A program made the translations under genes and the position numbers. From Planctomyces sp. SH-PL62 (GTDB lineage: Bacteria > Planctomycetota > Planctomycetia > Planctomycetales > Planctomycetaceae), in the NCBI GenBank assembly GCA_945893045.1, contig CAMDEA010000005.1, positions 42,899-106,898 on the forward strand: a DNA stretch of 64,000 nt, in the 5' to 3' direction. Under the pieces are notes generated by a model. That model searched no databases, had not been told where the DNA came from, and was given only the letters and a program-made list of their open reading frames with translations. This document shows, piece by piece, positions 54,764-63,899 of the stretch. Positions within the stretch are counted from its first letter, which is position 1. Every line of letters starts with the position of its first letter.

Positions 54764-56371
54764 GTGGACAAACCGGACCTCACGCTCGACTCCGGCCTCG
54801 AATGGCCCGACTTCGCGGCGATCGCGTTTTATTTCACGCTGACGTTCGGCATTGCGGTGTGGTTCGGCCGCAAGCAGAAGGACGTCGATGACTTCTTCGT
54901 CGGCGGGCGGCGGATGCCGTGGTTCGCGGTCGGGCTGAGCATTCTCGCGACGCTGTTCTCGACATTGTCCTACCTGGGGATGCCGGGCGAGATGATCAAG
55001 AACGGCATGGGAGTCTTCCTGGGGATTCTCGCGGCTCCGCTCAGCATGGCCGTGATCATGCTGCTGTGGATTCCGTTCTTCATGCGGCTGAAGCTGACCA
55101 GCGCTTACGAGTACCTCGAATTGCGATTCAATTATCCGGTGCGGCTCATCGGCGCGTCGCTGTTCGTGCTGCTGCGGCTGGGTTGGATGAGCATGGTGAT
55201 CTTCGCCGCGTCGATGGCGCTGGACCGAGTCAAAGGTCCGGACTTCACCTGGCTGCCGGGGGAGGACATCTATTGGTGGATCGGGCTCGTGGGGATCATT
55301 GCTGCCATCTACACGGCGGTTGGCGGCATCCAGGCGATGATTTGGACTGACGTCTTGCAGTGCCTGCTGCTGCTGGCTGGAGTGCTGTTGGCAATCGGCT
55401 ACGTCGCGGCCGTGGACGGCACCGGTCCTGTCGATTGGTGGAAGACCGCCGCGAACACCGCAGGCCGAAACAATCTCCCGCCGTTTTTTAGCTGGGACAT
55501 TACCGTTCGCACGACGATCGTCTTTGCGTTGATCAATCACTTCTTCTGGAATATCTGCACTCACGGGTCAGATCAGGTCGTGCTGCAGCGGTACTTCTCG
55601 GTGTCATCGTTGAAGAACGCTCGGAAGAGTTACTTCGTGAATTTCCTCGTCGATCTGACGATGGCCTCGCTGCTGTCGCTGTGCGGCTTGGCGTTGTTGG
55701 CGTACTACCTGAAGCACGCGGATCAAGTTCCCGGCGGACTGACGGCGGTCAAAGGTGCCGACAAGCTCTTCCCGCACTTCTTGGGCAATCAGCTTCCGGC
55801 CGGCTTCGCGGGGCTGATCATCTCGGCGTTTCTGTGCGATGCGATTCAGACACTGGAGTCCGGCGTGAACGCGATCACGGCGGTGGCCGCGAATGACATT
55901 GTGCCTCGCCTGCGGCGCGGCCGGCCTCGCATTTTGAGCGACCTGACGTTCGCGCGCGTGATGAGCATCCTCATCACGATCGCGGTCACGGCGAACGCTT
56001 ACTTCGTGGCGAACCGCGTGCAGGCGATCGGCGAGACGATCGTCGGGATGATGCCCAAGTTCTTCAACATGTTCGTCGGGCCGCTGTCATCGCTGTTCAT
56101 CATCGGCATGTTCTTTCCGCGCTGCACGGCCAGATCGGCGATCCCGGCGGTGCTGTGCGGATTCAGTGTGTCCATCGTCTGGAGTTGGTGGCCGGAAATC
56201 TTTGGGGTCACGAAAGAAGAATCCCCTTCGTTTCTGCTGGCGATTGCGTTCCCATGTATCACGACGCTGACCATCGCGCGCGCGCTCAGTTGGTTTGTCG
56301 AACGGAACGGCGACCATGCCGGACTCAAATTCACTTGGCGGGAGATCGTTCGTAAAGACCCCTCACCCTGA
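54764..56371 (+). CDS. Sodium:solute symporter (SSS family)
   Basis: 535-aa transporter with about 13 membrane helices: FAAIAFYFTLTFGIAVWFGRKQKDVDDFFVGGRRMPWFAVGLSILATLFSTLSYLGMPGE (Na+ site helix 1), YTAVGGIQAMIWTDVLQC (signature), ICTHGSDQVVLQRYFS, FLGNQLPAGFAGLIISAFLCDAIQTLESGVNAI. GTG 54764 with GAAAGG upstream is preferred to the TTG at 54746. The substrate is presumably that of the flanking catabolic enzymes (inference). Confidence 0.92.
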   Translation: MDKPDLTLDSGLEWPDFAAIAFYFTLTFGIAVWFGRKQKDVDDFFVGGRRMPWFAVGLSILATLFSTLSYLGMPGEMIKNGMGVFLGILAAPLSMAVIMLLWIPFFMRLKLTSAYEYLELRFNYPVRLIGASLFVLLRLGWMSMVIFAASMALDRVKGPDFTWLPGEDIYWWIGLVGIIAAIYTAVGGIQAMIWTDVLQCLLLLAGVLLAIGYVAAVDGTGPVDWWKTAANTAGRNNLPPFFSWDITVRTTIVFALINHFFWNICTHGSDQVVLQRYFSVSSLKNARKSYFVNFLVDLTMASLLSLCGLALLAYYLKHADQVPGGLTAVKGADKLFPHFLGNQLPAGFAGLIISAFLCDAIQTLESGVNAITAVAANDIVPRLRRGRPRILSDLTFARVMSILITIAVTANAYFVANRVQAIGETIVGMMPKFFNMFVGPLSSLFIIGMFFPRCTARSAIPAVLCGFSVSIVWSWWPEIFGVTKEESPSFLLAIAFPCITTLTIARALSWFVERNGDHAGLKFTWREIVRKDPSP

Positions 56372-56387
56372 CCGGCTGGACGCCGAT

Positions 56388-56474
56388 GGCCGATCGCCGA
56401 CAGCCGCAGTACCGTTTTTCGGCGGAAGAAAAACGGCATAACGGCTGTCGGCATTCGGCTCACGGCGATCGGCC
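56388..56474. repeat. Nested palindrome before the PhyH gene
   Basis: Outer GGCCGATCGCC/GGCGATCGGCC, next CCGACAGCCG/CGGCTGTCGG, inner CCGTTTTTC...GAAAAACGG. Confidence 0.85.
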
Positions 56475-56503
56475 GAACAACGACACCTTTCGAGGTTTTC
56501 GCA

Positions 56504-57247
56504 ATGTCTCATAAAGACGCTTACGACCGAGACGGATTCGTCATCGTGCGCCAACTGTTGTCCTCTGATGAGTTCGGCGAGCTGCGGCGCGAGCTTGACC
56601 GCTACATTCGCGAGGTCGTGCCGACGCTGCCGGATGCGGACGCATTCTTCGACGACAAGTCGCGGCCGGAGACGCTCAAGCAGATGCAGCACATGCAGCA
56701 GGATGCGTTCTTCGCGGAGTACGTCCGGCATCCGAAATGGGTCGCATTGGCCGAGGCACTCGTTGGCGAATCGGCCGCGTGCGAGGGACCGGAATGGTTC
56801 AACAAGCCGCCGGGGACGAATCACATCACGCCGCCACATCAAGACAACTATTACTTCTGCCTCGCGCCGCCGAACGTCGTGACGATCTGGATGGCGTTCG
56901 ACGACGTCGATGACGAGAACGGTTGCCTGCAGTACGTCCCCGGCTCGCACTTGCCACCGATTCGCCCGCACAATCGCTCAAACGTGCTGGGTTTCTCGCA
57001 GGGGATCACCGACTACAGCGACGCCGACCGCGCGGCTGAGGTTCGCATCCATCTGGCTCCCGGAGACGTCGTGGCGCATCACGGCAATACGATTCACCGA
57101 GCCGACGCCAACCGCTCACCGATTCGCAATCGCCGAGCCTTCGCGATGGTCTTCAAAGGGGTCAGTTGCCGCCGCGACGAAGTTGCGTTCACTCGTTACA
57201 TGACCGCCGTCAAAGAACAGCATCAGCAAATGGGACTCCAGACATAA
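56504..57247 (+). CDS. Phytanoyl-CoA dioxygenase (PhyH) family protein
   Basis: 247-aa non-haem Fe(II)/2-oxoglutarate oxygenase. Metal motif HQDNYYF (HxD, about residue 109) with the distal His in APGDVVAHHGNTIHRADANRSPIRNRRAFAMVFKG (Arg for 2-oxoglutarate). VTIWMAFDDVDDENGCLQYVPGSH is typical. Hydroxylates or dealkylates an unknown substrate; lies in the forward catabolic cluster between the symporter and an amidohydrolase. Confidence 0.9.
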   Translation: MSHKDAYDRDGFVIVRQLLSSDEFGELRRELDRYIREVVPTLPDADAFFDDKSRPETLKQMQHMQQDAFFAEYVRHPKWVALAEALVGESAACEGPEWFNKPPGTNHITPPHQDNYYFCLAPPNVVTIWMAFDDVDDENGCLQYVPGSHLPPIRPHNRSNVLGFSQGITDYSDADRAAEVRIHLAPGDVVAHHGNTIHRADANRSPIRNRRAFAMVFKGVSCRRDEVAFTRYMTAVKEQHQQMGLQT

Positions 57248-57260
57248 CCAGAACGGATTG

Positions 57261-57386
57261 GCCACAAGAATCACAAAGAGGCACAAAAGGGGTTGAATAA
57301 GGATGGTTCATCGGAAGCAACGCCCGCCAGTAATTCTTCCGTGAAAGTTCGTTCGATTTTTGTGTCTCTTTGTGTTTTTCGTGGCT
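57261..57386. repeat. Imperfect inverted repeat before the amidohydrolase gene
   Basis: GCCACAAGAATCACAAAGAG and TCTTTGTGTTTTTCGTGGC, about 95 bp apart, AT-richer than the surroundings. Confidence 0.75.
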
Positions 57387-57402
57387 AAAGAAAGAGCATC
57401 TC

Positions 57403-58398
57403 ATGGACTGGCAACTTCTCGACCGTGACCGCGAGATTTGGAATCGTGAGCTGGCCTCATTTGTGCCGCCGCGCGTGTTCGATTCGCACCTGCATTTGTA
57501 TGAGTCGAGTCACTTCAATGGCTCGGTGCCGGCGCTGTGCGCGACGGGGCCGAGCGACGTCGGTTGGGATGTGTTCCAAAACAAGATCGCGGAGATCCTG
57601 CCCGATCGAGAGGTCAGTGGCTTGGCCTTTGGATTTCCGACGCCGACCGTGGACTTCAAGGCCGCGAACGATTTTTTGGCGCGCGAAGCCAAGCATCCCG
57701 GCGCGCTCGGTCAGATGCTGATCCGTCCGGAGATGGACCCAGAGTTCATTCGCGAGACGGTGCAGCGCGACGGGTTTGTGGGGCTCAAGCCATATCACAT
57801 CTTTGCCACCGAGAAGCCGACGTTCGACGCACACATCCCCAGCTTTCTTCCGGAAGCACAGATGCAAGTCGCTCACGAGTTGGGCCTGTCGATCACGCTG
57901 CACATCGTGCGCTCGCAAGCTCTGGCCGATCCGTCGAATCAAGAAGTGCTGCGGCGGTACGCGACGAAGTATCCCAACGCGCGGATGATCTTGGCTCATG
58001 CCGCGCGCGGCTTTAATCCGCATCACACTGTGCAGGGGATTGAATCGCTGCGCGGGTTGCGAAACGTCTGGTTTGACACCTCGGCCGTGACGGACTGCGG
58101 AGCCTATGAAGCGATCATCAAAGTGATCGGGCACGATCGGCTGATGTATGGCTCGGACTTCCCGGTCTCGCACATTCGTGGCCGATGTGTGGGACTCGGC
58201 GACAATTTCTTATGGCTCACGCCCGAAAACACGAAACTCGATGCGGCCTACGCCAACGTGCAGTTCACGCTCGTCGGGATCGAGTCGCTGCGAACGCTCA
58301 AAGTCGCTGCCCTCGCCTGCGGCCTGAGTGATGAACAGGTCGAGGACATCTTCTTCGGTAACGGTGCGGAGTTGTTTGCGGATCGGGGGATTTTATGA
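57403..58398 (+). CDS. Amidohydrolase-superfamily (TIM-barrel) enzyme
   Basis: 331-aa protein with an N-terminal metal motif RVFDSHLHLYES (HxH), GFVGLKPYHIFATEKPTF (barrel Lys), SITLHIVRSQAL, ARMILAHAARGFNPHHTV and the terminal Asp in RLMYGSDFPVSHIRG. These are the metal ligands of amidohydrolase/decarboxylase family proteins. Substrate unknown. ATG 57403 is chosen since upstream codons come from a repeat. Its stop overlaps the next ATG by four bases (ATGA), so the two are coupled. Confidence 0.88.
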   Translation: MDWQLLDRDREIWNRELASFVPPRVFDSHLHLYESSHFNGSVPALCATGPSDVGWDVFQNKIAEILPDREVSGLAFGFPTPTVDFKAANDFLAREAKHPGALGQMLIRPEMDPEFIRETVQRDGFVGLKPYHIFATEKPTFDAHIPSFLPEAQMQVAHELGLSITLHIVRSQALADPSNQEVLRRYATKYPNARMILAHAARGFNPHHTVQGIESLRGLRNVWFDTSAVTDCGAYEAIIKVIGHDRLMYGSDFPVSHIRGRCVGLGDNFLWLTPENTKLDAAYANVQFTLVGIESLRTLKVAALACGLSDEQVEDIFFGNGAELFADRGIL

Positions 58399-59315
58399 GT
58401 CGCCAGCTTGTACTCGCCTTATGCGTCGTCGTTCTTGGATCGCACATAGCCCTTCGAGCCGACGACTTCGACCGCAAGGCGGTCATCCCATTGACGCCGG
58501 AGCTGCGTGAGCGTTGTCTCGATGTCTTGCAGCGCGGATTGAAAAGCATCGGCGACAAGCCGGAGAGCTTCTGGCCGGCGATCCACGCGGCCGAAGGGTT
58601 GACGCTGGCAGGGCAGGGAGCCGAAGTGGCGGCATTGCTCAACGCGCGACTGCCCCAGGAAGCCGATCATCAGCGGCGCTGCGGGTTGGCTCGCGAGATT
58701 GTGCGAACTGGCCGGCGCGAGCCGCTGGATGTGTTGTTCAACACGCTGGCCGACGAGCAATCCAACGGCCGAATTCACGCGGCCGAGAGTCTGTACAAGG
58801 TTGGCGAACTCCGCGATGGCAAGTTGATGCGTGCCGCGTTCAAACAGAAGGACAACATTCGCTTGCAACTGATGGCCGCAGCGGCACTCGGTCGGCAAGG
58901 GGACGAAGCCACGATGAAGCGGTTGCGGCAAATGCTCGGTTCTGAAGATCGCGAGCTTCGGAAAATCTGCGGCTGGGTGCTCGGCCTGATCGGCGACGCT
59001 TCGGACGTTGAGCCATTGAAGAAGGCACTCGCGGCCGAGACCGACGAACTCGCGCGAGCATACTTCGTCAACGCTCTCGCATGTCTCGGCGATGCCTCCG
59101 CGCGAATGTCGCTCGGCAAGAATCTGACGTCGAACGACCCAGCCATTCGGACGTACTCGGCCGAGTTCGCGGGCTACAGCCGAGCGGTTGAGTTTCGGCC
59201 ACAGTTGATCAAGATGCTCGACGACGAGAATGTCGACACGCGAGTGCGGGCGGCTCAAGCGTTGATCATGCTCTCGCAACCGCCGAAGCCGTATCGGATC
59301 GAAAAAGCCAAGTAA
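58395..59315 (+). CDS. Exported HEAT-repeat protein
   Basis: 306-aa protein with signal peptide (LVLALCVVVLGSHIALRA) and repeated helical pairs of HEAT/PBS-lyase type (LQLMAAAALGRQGDEATMKRLRQML; RKICGWVLGLIGDASDVEPLKKAL; VDTRVRAAQALIMLSQP). Probably a protein-binding scaffold. Translationally coupled to the amidohydrolase by an ATGA overlap. Confidence 0.85.
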   Translation: MSRQLVLALCVVVLGSHIALRADDFDRKAVIPLTPELRERCLDVLQRGLKSIGDKPESFWPAIHAAEGLTLAGQGAEVAALLNARLPQEADHQRRCGLAREIVRTGRREPLDVLFNTLADEQSNGRIHAAESLYKVGELRDGKLMRAAFKQKDNIRLQLMAAAALGRQGDEATMKRLRQMLGSEDRELRKICGWVLGLIGDASDVEPLKKALAAETDELARAYFVNALACLGDASARMSLGKNLTSNDPAIRTYSAEFAGYSRAVEFRPQLIKMLDDENVDTRVRAAQALIMLSQPPKPYRIEKAK

Positions 59316-59319
59316 CGCC

Positions 59320-59387
59320 GTAGCCAATCTCGCCAGAGATTGGGCGGTTTGAGAATCCATCACCCAAGCTCTGGCGAGCTTGGCTAC
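59320..59387. repeat. Paired GTAG hairpin repeat, family F, copy 3
   Basis: GTAG-CCAATCTC-GCCA-GAGATTGG and the right half CCAAGCTC-TGGC-GAGCTTGG-CTAC. Loop GCCA as in copies 1 and 2, stems different but fully paired. Confidence 0.92.
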
Positions 59388-59404
59388 ATCAGCGAGGTGC
59401 CGCC

Positions 59405-60826
59405 GTGAATTTCAGACTGAGTTGTTTGCTGATGCTCGTCGTCGCCTCGCACGCAACTGCCGAGGACTGGCCGCAGTTTCGCGGCATCAACGCCAGCGGC
59501 GTGTCGGCGTCGAAGAAACCGTTGCCGACTGAGTTCTCGCTGGAGAAGAACCTGCGTTGGTCGGTGAAGCTCGGTGATGGGGTCGGCTGTCCGATCGTTG
59601 CCGGGGGCAAAGTGTTTGCGACGGGAATGACCAGCGAGAAGACGTTCTCCGTCTTCGCGTTCGAGGCCGCGAACGGGATAAAGCTGTGGCAAAAGGATTT
59701 CGAGACCGGCAAGCTGCCGCGCATTACGCCGCCGAACAGTCATGCGTCAAGCACTCCCGCCAGCGACGGCAAGCAAGTCTACGTCTACTTCAGCACTCAC
59801 GGCCTCATCGCGCTCGATGCGAAGTCCGGCGAGCAGGCTTGGAAACGCTCATTGCCCAGTCCCAGCTATTTGATGGACTGGGGAGCCGCCTCATCACCGA
59901 TCGTGCATGACGGCACGGTCTTCTTCAATCAGGACGACGATCTGTCTCCCGTGCTGTTCGCGGTCGATGCGAAATCCGGAGCGATCAAATGGACTGCCGA
60001 CCGGTCAGACATGCTGGGGGGCTACGCGGTGCCGGTGATCTGCGAGGCGAACGGTCAGACCGATGTGGTCATCTCCGGCAGCGGGTTCCTCAAAGGCTAT
60101 GACCCGGCGACGGGAGCCGAGCGCTGGAGCAGCAACTCGACGCTGCGGACGATGATGTCCTCGCCCGTCGTGCGCGACGGGATCATCTACCTCTCGTCGC
60201 AAAGCTACGGCGACGAAAAGCGGACACTGAAGTTCGCGTTGCTGGAATGGCTCGACACGAACCAGGACGGCAAGCTGGCCAAGGCGGAGATCCCCAAAGA
60301 GTTCGCCTCGCGTTTCGATGCCTCGGACAAGAACGCGGACGGCTTCATCACCGATGGTGAACTCGACACGGCGTTTCAATCGTCCAAGAACCAAGCCGGA
60401 GGCGGCAACACGATTCAAGCGGTGCGCGGCGGAGGTCGCGGCGACGTGACCAAGACGCACGTCTTGTGGAACATCAGCAACAAATCGCCGTCGAACATCG
60501 TCTCGCCGATCGTCGTCGGCGAGCAGCTTTTCATCGTCAAGAAGGGGGGCCTCTCAAGCTCCTTCGACGCGGCCACCGGCAAGAGCCACTGGGAACTCGG
60601 CCGCATCCGCAACATCGGCGATTACTATGCCTCGCCCGTCGCGGGAGACAACAAGATCTTCGTCGCCGGCGAGAATGGTTTCATCGTCGTGCTGGAACAA
60701 GGCTCGCAGCTAAAAATCCTCGCCACCAACGACGTCAGCGAGTCATGCGTTGCCACACCCGCGATCGCCGACGGCCGACTCTTCGTCCGTGGGCGAGAGA
60801 CGCTGTTCTGTTTTGGGGAAGAGTAG
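59405..60826 (+). CDS. Exported PQQ-like beta-propeller with EF-hand insertion
   Basis: 473-aa protein starting at GTG with signal peptide (LSCLLMLVVASHATAED). PQQ-type blades read WPQFRGINASGV, ANGIKLWQKDF, AKSGEQAWKRSL, AKSGAIKWTADRSD, ATGAERWSSNS and ATGKSHWELGR. Between blades at about residues 281-325 lie two EF-hand-like loops, DTNQDGKLAKAE and DKNADGFITDGE. Propellers of this type bind proteins or sugars rather than PQQ when they lack dehydrogenase residues. The calcium loops suggest ion-dependent stability or adhesion (inference). Confidence 0.88.
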   Translation: MNFRLSCLLMLVVASHATAEDWPQFRGINASGVSASKKPLPTEFSLEKNLRWSVKLGDGVGCPIVAGGKVFATGMTSEKTFSVFAFEAANGIKLWQKDFETGKLPRITPPNSHASSTPASDGKQVYVYFSTHGLIALDAKSGEQAWKRSLPSPSYLMDWGAASSPIVHDGTVFFNQDDDLSPVLFAVDAKSGAIKWTADRSDMLGGYAVPVICEANGQTDVVISGSGFLKGYDPATGAERWSSNSTLRTMMSSPVVRDGIIYLSSQSYGDEKRTLKFALLEWLDTNQDGKLAKAEIPKEFASRFDASDKNADGFITDGELDTAFQSSKNQAGGGNTIQAVRGGGRGDVTKTHVLWNISNKSPSNIVSPIVVGEQLFIVKKGGLSSSFDAATGKSHWELGRIRNIGDYYASPVAGDNKIFVAGENGFIVVLEQGSQLKILATNDVSESCVATPAIADGRLFVRGRETLFCFGEE

Positions 60827-60843
60827 TGCTTGCGGTCATGAGT

Positions 60844-60932
60844 TTTGGCAGAAAAATGGAGGGCAGAAAAATGGTTTCACGCTGTTGCCGGTCGATCTTT
60901 TTGCCCTTCATTTTTTTGCCAGCCCTGTATCC
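60844..60932. repeat. Inverted repeat across the signal-peptide region of the glycosidase-like gene
   Basis: TTTTGGCAGAAAAATGGAGGGCAGAAAAATGG-type arm (tandem GGCAGAAAAATGG units) and the complementary TTTTTGCCCTTCATTTTTTTGCC. Imperfect. Confidence 0.65.
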
Positions 60933-62871
60933 CGCCAGCCAATTACTCGCCGGCCCGCGCGTCGACATCGTCATCGGCGAGAAGGCTCCCGCGCTGGAAC
61001 GGCTCGCGGCGGATGAGTTATCCAGCCAACTCAAACGAATCTATGAAGCCGAAGTGAAGATCGGCTCAACCGCGCCGGCTGATGCGCCGCACGTTCTCTT
61101 CGTCGGCAACCCAGACACGAACGCCAGCATGAAACCGTTCGCCGACTCCTGGCCGAGCGGCGACAAGAAGCTGACCGACCAAGGGCACTTGCTGCGCAGC
61201 GTCACCCATCGCGACCGCCCCGCGCTACTGATCGGCGGCGGCAGCCCGGTCGCGACGTATTGGGCCGTCGCCGAGTTCGGCCACCGGCTCGGCATTCGAC
61301 CGATGCTGTTCGGCGATCTCGATCCGATCAGCCCGCCCGAGTTCAAGCTCGATGGGATTGAGATCGTGCTCGAACCGCAGCATCGCGAGCGTGAATGGCA
61401 CTTCCGCAACCAGGGGCCAATGGATTCCGGTTCTTGGAGCGTGGACGAGCATCGCCGCGTGCTTCAGCAGCTTGCAAAACTCAAGTTCAATCGAGTGAGC
61501 ATCAACGTGCGAGCCTCACAGCCGTTCGTGCATTTTGAGTTTCAAGGCGTGCCACGAAAAACGGACGGACTTTGGGGATTCCAGGACCGCGCGTATTCGG
61601 TGTCGGGAGACACGTTGGGCCGGAAGGTTTTCGGCGGAGCCAAGCTGTTCGAGAATCCCAGCTTTGCCGGAGCGACGAGCTACGAAGATCGCATCGCGGC
61701 CGGCAAGAAGCATCTGACGGGAATCGTTGATGCCGCTCACGCCGTTGGGATGCCGGTTCGATTGCAGCTTCGCCCGGATTGGTTTCCGGGAGACTTCGGA
61801 GCGTTCGTGAAGGAACCCAAAGGGATGCAAGGCCGCGATGGCCCGCACGTTGTCGCTGATCCGTCCGCTTTCTTCCGTGATGACAAGACGCTGAAGCTGG
61901 CCCAAGCACAAATGCGTGCCTACCTCGACGCTTACCCGGCAGTGGATGGCATCGACCTGGAATTCGGCGCGGCGAAGGTCTCCGAAAAACAGTTTCGACG
62001 AGTCTTTCCCGATCAAGACTTTTGGCGGCGAGCGGATGGCCGCGACGTGAACGTGCGAGTTCGGGTCAATGAGTATCCCGCGAGAACCTACACGGCGCTG
62101 GACCAACTTGGTCAGCCGCGAGATTTCCAAGTGGCTCAGCCCATGCTTTTGCTGACCGAAGAGGAAGATTTCGTTCCGAGCAGCCCCGCCAATTTCCCGG
62201 AGAAGTTTGAGGCGGCGCGGCAGCGCAGCTCGAACAATTACCTGGTCGATCCGGAGGGGATCAGCGACCTCGATCTTCCCCTCTATTGGCTCAGCCGCAA
62301 CAGCTTTGGCGCGAAGCTGACGTTCGAGCAGACATGTCGCGAGGTGCTCGATCCGACATGCGGCGAAGGGGTCGCCGATCGCGTTCTCGCAGCGTTCCAA
62401 CGAAACCATCAAGCTCAGCAACTGATGCAACGCTTGTCTTTTGGCGGTGGCATGGCGGGACCAGTGGACCTGCGGCAGATCGACTGGGCCGTGAGTAAGA
62501 ATCCCATGAATCTCACTTCGGCAACGGACGACTATCTCAATGCCATGAACGAGATGTACCGAGCCAACACCCGCGCGCGCGAAGGCGGCCGGGCCTTCAC
62601 GTTGTATTGGGCGCGGCGATTTGAGTTCGCGTTCGAGTATCTGAACTTCGCTCAAGCCGTTCAGAAGGCGAGTGTCGCCGAAAAGGCGAAAGAGACCGGG
62701 ACTCAAATCGCCGAGTTGGAAAAGGGAATCGAGTCACTCAACAACGCCTTGAACGCGATGGCGGCGGTGGCTCGCAGCAACAGTGATCGCGGGTTGATCG
62801 CGGTGCTCAACGAGTACGGTTATCGTCCGCTCAAGAAGAAACTGGCCGAGGCGGAAGCGGCTGCGAAGTGA
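60871..62871 (+). CDS. Exported glycosidase-like protein with GH20b-type N-terminal domain
   Basis: 666-aa protein. After a signal sequence, residues about 25-150 resemble the small alpha/beta domain preceding GH20/GH67 barrels (ERLAADELSSQLKRIYEAEVKIG; LLIGGGSPVATYWAVAEFGHRLGIR). A TIM-barrel-like part follows (REWHFRNQGPMDSGSWS; LAKLKFNRVSINVRA; GIVDAAHAVGMPVRLQLRPDWFPGD; YPAVDGIDLEFGAAKV), then a helical C-terminus. No catalytic acid pair can be assigned. ATG 60871 with GGAGG upstream is used; the signal region (IFLPFIFLP) lies within an inverted repeat made of TTTTTGCC-type arms. Confidence 0.65.
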   Translation: MVSRCCRSIFLPFIFLPALYPASQLLAGPRVDIVIGEKAPALERLAADELSSQLKRIYEAEVKIGSTAPADAPHVLFVGNPDTNASMKPFADSWPSGDKKLTDQGHLLRSVTHRDRPALLIGGGSPVATYWAVAEFGHRLGIRPMLFGDLDPISPPEFKLDGIEIVLEPQHREREWHFRNQGPMDSGSWSVDEHRRVLQQLAKLKFNRVSINVRASQPFVHFEFQGVPRKTDGLWGFQDRAYSVSGDTLGRKVFGGAKLFENPSFAGATSYEDRIAAGKKHLTGIVDAAHAVGMPVRLQLRPDWFPGDFGAFVKEPKGMQGRDGPHVVADPSAFFRDDKTLKLAQAQMRAYLDAYPAVDGIDLEFGAAKVSEKQFRRVFPDQDFWRRADGRDVNVRVRVNEYPARTYTALDQLGQPRDFQVAQPMLLLTEEEDFVPSSPANFPEKFEAARQRSSNNYLVDPEGISDLDLPLYWLSRNSFGAKLTFEQTCREVLDPTCGEGVADRVLAAFQRNHQAQQLMQRLSFGGGMAGPVDLRQIDWAVSKNPMNLTSATDDYLNAMNEMYRANTRAREGGRAFTLYWARRFEFAFEYLNFAQAVQKASVAEKAKETGTQIAELEKGIESLNNALNAMAAVARSNSDRGLIAVLNEYGYRPLKKKLAEAEAAAK

Positions 62872-62872
62872 A

Positions 62873-62990
62873 TTTGGAGTGCGGTGACCCAAGTCACCGC
62901 TTTTCAAAACGCGCCGTTGCGCGTGAAGGCATTCAGTCGTATGTTCGATGCGTGTTGAAAAGCGACGACTTGGGTCGTCGCACTCCAAAG
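62873..62990. repeat. Palindromic repeat, family H, before the aldolase gene
   Basis: TTTGGAGT then GCGGTGAC-CCAA-GTCACCGC, a 40-bp centre, GCGACGAC-TTGG-GTCGTCGC, then ACTCCAAA. The two inner stems differ by compensated changes. Confidence 0.88.
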
Positions 62991-62998
62991 GGATGAAA

Positions 62999-63898
62999 AT
63001 GACTCGACGATTTGGTGGACTGTGGCCGGCGCTCGTGACGCCGTTTGGTGCGGATGGCAAACCGGCGCTCGATGTGGTCGAGCAGCTTGTCGATCTGTTT
63101 GCGAAGCAAGGGATGGATGGGCTGTACGTCACCGGCTCGACGGGGCAGTGGCCGTTGCTGACCGTCGCTGAGCGACAGGCGATTGTCGAACGCTGCGTGA
63201 AGGCGAGTGCCGGGCGCATCCCGATCATGGCGCATGTCGGAGCGGTCGCGACCGACGATGCGGTGACGCTCGCGAAACATGCGAAACAAGTCGGGGCCGA
63301 TGCGGTTTCGACGGTCGCTCCGATTTACTACCCGTACCCGGCCGACGTGGTCTTCGAGCATTACCGCCGCATCGGGGCCGCCTCGGACTTGCCGCTGTTT
63401 GTGTATCACATCGAGCTGGCTCAGAAGATTACCGTCGGGGCGAAGGAATACACCGATCGCATCCTCGGCCTGCCGAACATCGCCGGGATGAAGATCACCG
63501 CCGGAGATTTGTATCTGTTCGGCCTGATTCACTCGCACGCGGGGGATCGGCTGCAACTCTTCAGCGGCGCGGACGAGGTGATGTGTCAGGCGGTGTTGTC
63601 CGGTTCGATCGGCGCGATCGGGACGTTCTACAACCTCTTCGGTCCGGCCTGTCAGCGTGCTCGCGCAGCGATGGTTGCGGGGCAAGTCGAAAAGGCGAGT
63701 GCCTTCATGCTCAAGTTCCAGCAGGTGATCGCGCGCGTCATCGCCTCCGGGTCGATCTGGTCGTTCTTCCGAGCGGCCATGCGACATAAATACGGCATCG
63801 ACATCGGAGCGCCTCGCGCGCCCTTGGGCATCATGGACAAGCCGTGGGCTGAAGCCGACATCGCCGAGTTGGTGGCGCTGGTAGACGAAGCGATCTGA
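62999..63898 (+). CDS. Dihydrodipicolinate synthase/N-acetylneuraminate lyase family aldolase
   Basis: 299-aa class-I aldolase. Seen: GLWPALVTPFGADGKPALDVV, the pyruvate-binding loop as VTGSTGQWPLLT (usual GSTGE is GSTGQ), catalytic Tyr in PLFVYHIELAQK, Schiff-base Lys in NIAGMKITAGDL, and LFSGADEVMCQAVLSGSIGAIGT. In a catabolic cluster it more likely cleaves a sugar acid or sialic-acid-like compound than makes lysine. ATG 62999 is favoured over 62993 by spacing from AAAGGG. The upstream codons of the ORF are repeat. Confidence 0.9.
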   Translation: MTRRFGGLWPALVTPFGADGKPALDVVEQLVDLFAKQGMDGLYVTGSTGQWPLLTVAERQAIVERCVKASAGRIPIMAHVGAVATDDAVTLAKHAKQVGADAVSTVAPIYYPYPADVVFEHYRRIGAASDLPLFVYHIELAQKITVGAKEYTDRILGLPNIAGMKITAGDLYLFGLIHSHAGDRLQLFSGADEVMCQAVLSGSIGAIGTFYNLFGPACQRARAAMVAGQVEKASAFMLKFQQVIARVIASGSIWSFFRAAMRHKYGIDIGAPRAPLGIMDKPWAEADIAELVALVDEAI

Positions 63899-63899
63899 C

